DNA from: Eubacteriales bacterium
Lineage (GTDB): Bacteria; Bacillota; Clostridia; Christensenellales; Aristaeellaceae
NCBI GenBank assembly: GCA_028705775.1
Contig: JAQWCW010000029.1
Coordinates: forward strand, 1 to 32,472
Reading direction: 5' to 3'
Length of the DNA: 32,472 nt
Part shown: positions 29,928-32,472 of the stretch, piece after piece
Position numbering within the stretch: position 1 is the first letter of the stretch
How the letters are laid out: each line of letters starts with the position of its first letter
Notes under the pieces: generated by a model
What the model saw: the letters and a program-made list of their open reading frames with translations, nothing else
Databases searched by the model: none
What the model was told of the DNA's origin: nothing
Translations under genes and position numbers: made by a program

Positions 29928-31323
29928 AAACCCGTTTCCAGTTCGCAAAGAGAAGAATAAGGGCGAGAACGAAGGCGACTCCGTCCGCGACAGGTCCGAC
30001 ATAAAGCATTCCGTCAACACCGAACAGCGACGGAAGAATGAACGCCGCGGGAACGAAAATGAGTATCTGGCGCGACATGGACAGGATTGTAGCCGGAAGC
30101 GGATGCCCTATCGACTGGAAGAACACGCCGGTTGACATTTGCAGACCGTTTACGCAGATAAGCATAAGGAAAATACGCATACACTTGACGGCGAACTCGT
30201 TGTAAAGCTCGCTTTCGGAGCCGAAGATAGAGATAATCTGGATTGGGAAGAACTGAAACGCAAGGAAGGCGAGCGTTCCGATTATAAGCGAGGTACGCAG
30301 GATGATGAAATACGCCTTTTTTACCCTGTCGTACAGCCCCGCGCCGTAGTTGAAGCCCATAACAGGCGCAGCGCCTACGGAAAGCCCGATTATCAGCGAG
30401 GTTACTATCTGGTTCACCTTCATCGTAACGCCGTGCGCGGAGAGCGGAATATCCTGCCCGTATTTTGAAAGCGCGCCGTAGCTGACAAGCTGGCGATTGG
30501 CGATTACTATAACGACAACGATTGAAATCTGCGTTATGAAACTGCTCACGCCGAGGGACGCAACCTTTGCGACAATGGGAAGCTTCGGACGCAGATATTT
30601 TTTCTTGAGCGAGATATTTTTGAATTTCGGCATATAAGTTAGGAAAAGGAAGGCGTTTGCCATCTGACCGAGGATTGTTGCGAACGCCGCGCCCTTGACG
30701 CCCCAGCCGAACACGAATATGAACAGCGGGTCTAGAATAATGTTCATCACGCAGCCGAGCAAAAGACCCATCATTGAGAACATCGGGCTTCCGTCCGCGC
30801 GTATGCAGCCGCTGACCGTTACGCCAAACGCCATAAAGGGCAGACCGAGAATTATGATTCCGCCGTAATCCATCGCAAGCGGAAGCACGTTATCCGAAGC
30901 GCCGAAGGCGCGGCAGAGAGGCTCGAGGAATATCAACGCGAGCGCGGAAAGGACAACCGAGAGCACAAGGCTTACGGTTATCGCGCTTCCGAGTCCCTTC
31001 GCCGCCTCCTCCGTTTCGCCTTTTCCGTTCTGGAGCGCGAAATACGCCGCCGCTCCGTCGCCCAAAAGCAGCCCGAGTCCAAGGAAGGTAACGGTTATCG
31101 GCAGTATTACGTTGGTGGCGGCATTGCCGAGATAGCCGACGCCGTTGCCGATGAAAATTTGGTCAACCATGTTGTAAAGCGCGTTGACTATCATCGAAAC
31201 GATGTTCGGAACGGCAAACTTGAGAATAAGCCGCCCGACATTGTCATGCCCAAGCGGATTCTTGAGGGCGCTTTCAAGCCGCGCGTCATTGCGGACGGGC
31301 GAATTCATTTTGTTATCTTCCAT
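29896..31323 (-). CDS. MATE family efflux transporter (second)
   Basis: A 475-residue 12-helix MATE exporter, with family openings at GRLILKFAVPNIVSMIVNAL and, in the second half, near PKLPIVAKVASLGVSSFITQ. It resembles the MepA-type group of Firmicutes (multidrug, Na+- or H+-coupled); the substrate is unknown. I use the ATG at 31323 because AAGGAG sits 7 nt before it; the longer frame from 31338 begins inside the upstream ribosome site. It is cotranscribed with the four-helix gene 11 nt upstream. Its 3' end overlaps the convergent methyltransferase gene by 32 bp, with no terminator between. Confidence 0.93.
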   Translation of the reverse strand: MEDNKMNSPVRNDARLESALKNPLGHDNVGRLILKFAVPNIVSMIVNALYNMVDQIFIGNGVGYLGNAATNVILPITVTFLGLGLLLGDGAAAYFALQNGKGETEEAAKGLGSAITVSLVLSVVLSALALIFLEPLCRAFGASDNVLPLAMDYGGIIILGLPFMAFGVTVSGCIRADGSPMFSMMGLLLGCVMNIILDPLFIFVFGWGVKGAAFATILGQMANAFLFLTYMPKFKNISLKKKYLRPKLPIVAKVASLGVSSFITQISIVVVIVIANRQLVSYGALSKYGQDIPLSAHGVTMKVNQIVTSLIIGLSVGAAPVMGFNYGAGLYDRVKKAYFIILRTSLIIGTLAFLAFQFFPIQIISIFGSESELYNEFAVKCMRIFLMLICVNGLQMSTGVFFQSIGHPLPATILSMSRQILIFVPAAFILPSLFGVDGMLYVGPVADGVAFVLALILLFANWKRVFKAPDNALPR

Positions 31324-31334
31324 AGTTTTCTCCT

Positions 31335-31715
31335 TCATCTCTTGATGCCGCGCATTGCGCTGAGCAAAAGGAACACGGCGGCAGCGGACTCCATAACCGG
31401 CGCATAAACGCTGGAAACCGACAGAAAGCTCAGGAACGGAGCGGTGAGCAGGTTTCTATATACCAAATATTGCACAAGCAATAAGGCAAACAGAACAATC
31501 GACGACGAAAGCATGAAACCGGCGAACGGGTCATGATTGCGCTTGCTTCCGGAGGTCTGCGCGCTAAGAAAAAGCATCAGCCCGATAAGCGCTCCGCATA
31601 TAGCGGAAAGCAGAAACTTGTCCTGGGCAGCGCCGCCGAGCACGGGAAAAAGGAAGATTAACCCCGCAGCCATAAGCAGCGGAAGCAGAAACACGAGCGT
31701 TTTTCGCAAAAACAT
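31335..31715 (-). CDS. Small four-helix membrane protein, unknown function
   Basis: A 126-residue protein, almost wholly hydrophobic, with four predicted membrane helices (about 4-24, 34-52, 64-85 and 97-118) and a short hydrophilic loop SAQTSGSKRNHDPF. I do not recognise the family. The ATG at 31715 has GGAGG just upstream; the frame's earlier TTG is part of that site. It runs into the MATE gene with an 11-nt gap, so it may be a transporter accessory or an unrelated neighbour. The nearest strong promoter is at 31990-32018, which would give a leader of about 270 nt antisense to the small plus-strand gene. Confidence 0.7.
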   Translation of the reverse strand: MFLRKTLVFLLPLLMAAGLIFLFPVLGGAAQDKFLLSAICGALIGLMLFLSAQTSGSKRNHDPFAGFMLSSSIVLFALLLVQYLVYRNLLTAPFLSFLSVSSVYAPVMESAAAVFLLLSAMRGIKR

Positions 31716-31737
31716 ATCGCTTTCCTCCAAGAAGGCG

Positions 31738-31746
31738 TGGTATACT
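31738..31746 (+). promoter_or_regulatory. Extended -10 promoter of the two-helix membrane protein
   Basis: TGG plus TATACT (31738-31746), no good -35. GGGAGG at 31758-31763 follows, 7 nt before the ATG at 31771. Confidence 0.45.
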
Positions 31747-31770
31747 TAAAGGGAACAGGGAGGCGGTCGG

Positions 31771-31968
31771 ATGAACAAAAGCGTTTACATAATTCTGGTT
31801 GCGGTGCTTATGCTGATGGCGGTAGGAGACATACTCTTCGGCGTGAACATGGCAAAAACCGAGGAGCAAAAGAAGCTGGGCAGAATCATGCTCATTTCCG
31901 GAATCGCGATGCTGCTTTGCGGCGGGATTTTGCTTTTCGCCGTGCTTTCGGGCTTTACGCAGAGCTGA
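31771..31968 (+). CDS. Small two-helix membrane protein, unknown function
   Basis: A 65-residue protein with two membrane helices (about 5-25 and 38-59) and a charged cytoplasmic-type loop between them (AKTEEQKKLGR). The GGGAGG site at 31758 is well placed and the -10 element is good, so I think it is real despite its size. I do not recognise the family. Its whole length would be covered by an antisense transcript from the promoter at 31990-32018. A weak terminator-like hairpin follows at 32043. Confidence 0.6.
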   Translation: MNKSVYIILVAVLMLMAVGDILFGVNMAKTEEQKKLGRIMLISGIAMLLCGGILLFAVLSGFTQS

Positions 31969-31989
31969 CGCAAAAAGAACATCCGTTCC

Positions 31990-32018
31990 ATTATAGCAGT
32001 TTGCTTTACAGGTTTCAA
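31990..32018 (-). promoter_or_regulatory. Leftward promoter antisense to the two-helix gene
   Basis: On the minus strand TTGAAA (32013-32018), a 17-bp spacer and TATAAT (31990-31995) with an extended TGC. It is strong by consensus. It points at the four-helix membrane gene and MATE gene but lies about 275 nt away, across the plus-strand small gene. Confidence 0.6.
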
Positions 32019-32042
32019 TACTGCGCAAAAACCAAAAGCGAC

Positions 32043-32085
32043 AAAGCCGCAGGGAATCGGCGGAAGCCTGACGCGGCTTTTGCAG
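32043..32085 (+). terminator. Possible terminator after the two-helix gene
   Basis: AAAGCCGC (32043-32050) pairs with GCGGCTTT (32073-32080) around a 22-nt loop. The T-run is only four bases, so the call is weak. The rest of 31969-32145 shows no gene. Confidence 0.4.
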
Positions 32086-32145
32086 AGCGCGGCGCAGCGC
32101 GGTTTTCCCAAATATAAAACATTCGGCAGATTATCAACTTTCTAT

Positions 32146-32174
32146 TTGACATTGGGCGGCAGCTTTGCTATAAT
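32146..32174 (+). promoter_or_regulatory. Consensus promoter of the serine tRNA pair
   Basis: Perfect TTGACA (32146-32151), a 17-bp spacer and perfect TATAAT (32169-32174) with extended TGC. It lies about 22 bp ahead of the first tRNA, as expected for a stable-RNA promoter. Confidence 0.85.
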
Positions 32175-32195
32175 AACTCTCGCTGGTTGCGCTAT

Positions 32196-32284
32196 GGAGA
32201 GATGGCCGAGCGGTTGATGGCGCTGGTCTTGAAAACCAGTGATGTCTTCGGGCACCGGGGGTTCGAATCCCTCTCTCTCCGCCA
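32196..32284 (+). tRNA. tRNA-Ser (anticodon UGA)
   Basis: An 89-nt class II tRNA with acceptor stem GGAGAGA/TCTCTCC, anticodon stem CTGGT/ACCAG with loop CTTGAAA (anticodon TGA), a long variable arm, the T-arm GTTCGAATC and an encoded CCA end. Confidence 0.97.
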
Positions 32285-32315
32285 GCTTTTATAGCCCGAA
32301 ATTCACCGTACATTT

Positions 32316-32406
32316 GGAGAAGTACCCAAGTGGCCGAAGGGGCTCCCCTGCTAAGGGAGTAGTGTGAGTAATCGCAGCCCGGGTTCAAATCCCGGCTTCT
32401 CCGCCA
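32316..32406 (+). tRNA. tRNA-Ser (anticodon GCU)
   Basis: A 91-nt class II tRNA with acceptor stem GGAGAAG/CTTCTCC, anticodon stem CTCCC/GGGAG with loop CTGCTAA (anticodon GCT), a long variable arm, the T-arm GTTCAAATC and an encoded CCA end. It lies 31 nt after the first tRNA, in the same transcript. Confidence 0.97.
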
Positions 32407-32411
32407 AAAAG

Positions 32412-32441
32412 AAAGTCGCTGACAAGCGGCTTTTTCTTTTT
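32412..32441 (+). terminator. Intrinsic terminator after the tRNA pair
   Basis: AAAGTCGC (32412-32419) pairs with GCGGCTTT (32426-32433, one G-U pair), a six-base loop and a TTTTTCTTTTT tail. Confidence 0.85.
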
Positions 32442-32472
32442 GTACTATTCACTTTTATCTTTTCATTCTTCG

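Noticed and set aside
1-32472. CRISPR array, prophage, insertion sequence or integrative element
   Set aside because: I found no regularly spaced direct repeats, integrase, transposase or attachment-site duplication. The two adjacent serine tRNAs show no duplicated 3' end nearby.

Overview
The window looks like chromosomal DNA of a strictly anaerobic, Gram-positive-type Clostridia relative (Bacillota). I infer this from several families: ScpA/ScpB beside a site-2 protease, a Bce-type two-component/ABC module with an intramembrane-sensing kinase, class III (oxygen-sensitive) ribonucleotide reductase, rubrerythrin, FeoA/FeoB with a FeoB-associated Cys-rich peptide, and a minimal two-gene SUF-like (SufC + short SufB) Fe-S scaffold. 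Most genes have clear Shine-Dalgarno sites, and several have consensus-like -35/-10 promoters with 17-bp spacing. I see no integrase, transposase, phage module or CRISPR array. It reads as ordinary core-like chromosome, so the interest lies in operon logic, regulatory sites and a few unusual architectures.

Layout, left to right. 1-205 is non-coding; it has a leftward promoter and nested complementary segments that suggest a structured RNA. 206-592 (-) is a Cys-rich DUF3795-type protein. 716-1779 (+) is a small ABM-fold monooxygenase translationally coupled to a sirtuin. 1875-5348 (+) is a tight run: M50 protease, ScpA, ScpB, MATE exporter, ending in a bidirectional terminator shared with a convergent secreted serine hydrolase (5396-6553, -). 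That hydrolase and a large secreted six-Ig-repeat NlpC/P60-like protein (6810-9164, +) are driven by divergent promoters whose -35 hexamers overlap.

9387-11368 (+) holds a rubrerythrin flanked by two rubredoxin modules, then a two-domain HD-GYP-like gene broken by a one-base frameshift. 11520-18288 (+) runs Mbeg1-like lipase, membrane-anchored metallophosphoesterase, BceR-like regulator, BceS-like kinase, then a separately promoted BceAB-like transporter. Two half-size chromate transporters (-) and a HAD phosphatase (+) follow.

20343-25364 (-) appears to be one operon: NrdD carrying a C-terminal glutaredoxin-like domain, thioredoxin reductase, SufC-like ATPase and short SufB-like scaffold. 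Two NrdR-box-like sites 32 bp apart lie in front of it. The activase gene nrdG sits just upstream on the same strand behind its own promoter, which overlaps a 19-bp perfect palindrome. The combination joins dNTP synthesis, its electron supply and Fe-S cluster supply.

26446-28832 (-) is feoA-feoB plus a 50-residue FeoB-associated Cys-rich peptide, with a DtxR/IdeR-like operator at the feoA start site. Divergent from it is an Rsm22/METTL17-like methyltransferase with a Cys cluster (28965-29927, +), whose 3' end overlaps a convergent second MATE exporter (-). The right end has a small four-helix membrane protein (-), a two-helix small membrane protein (+) overlapped by a strong antisense promoter, and two tandem serine tRNAs (UGA, GCU) behind a perfect consensus promoter.
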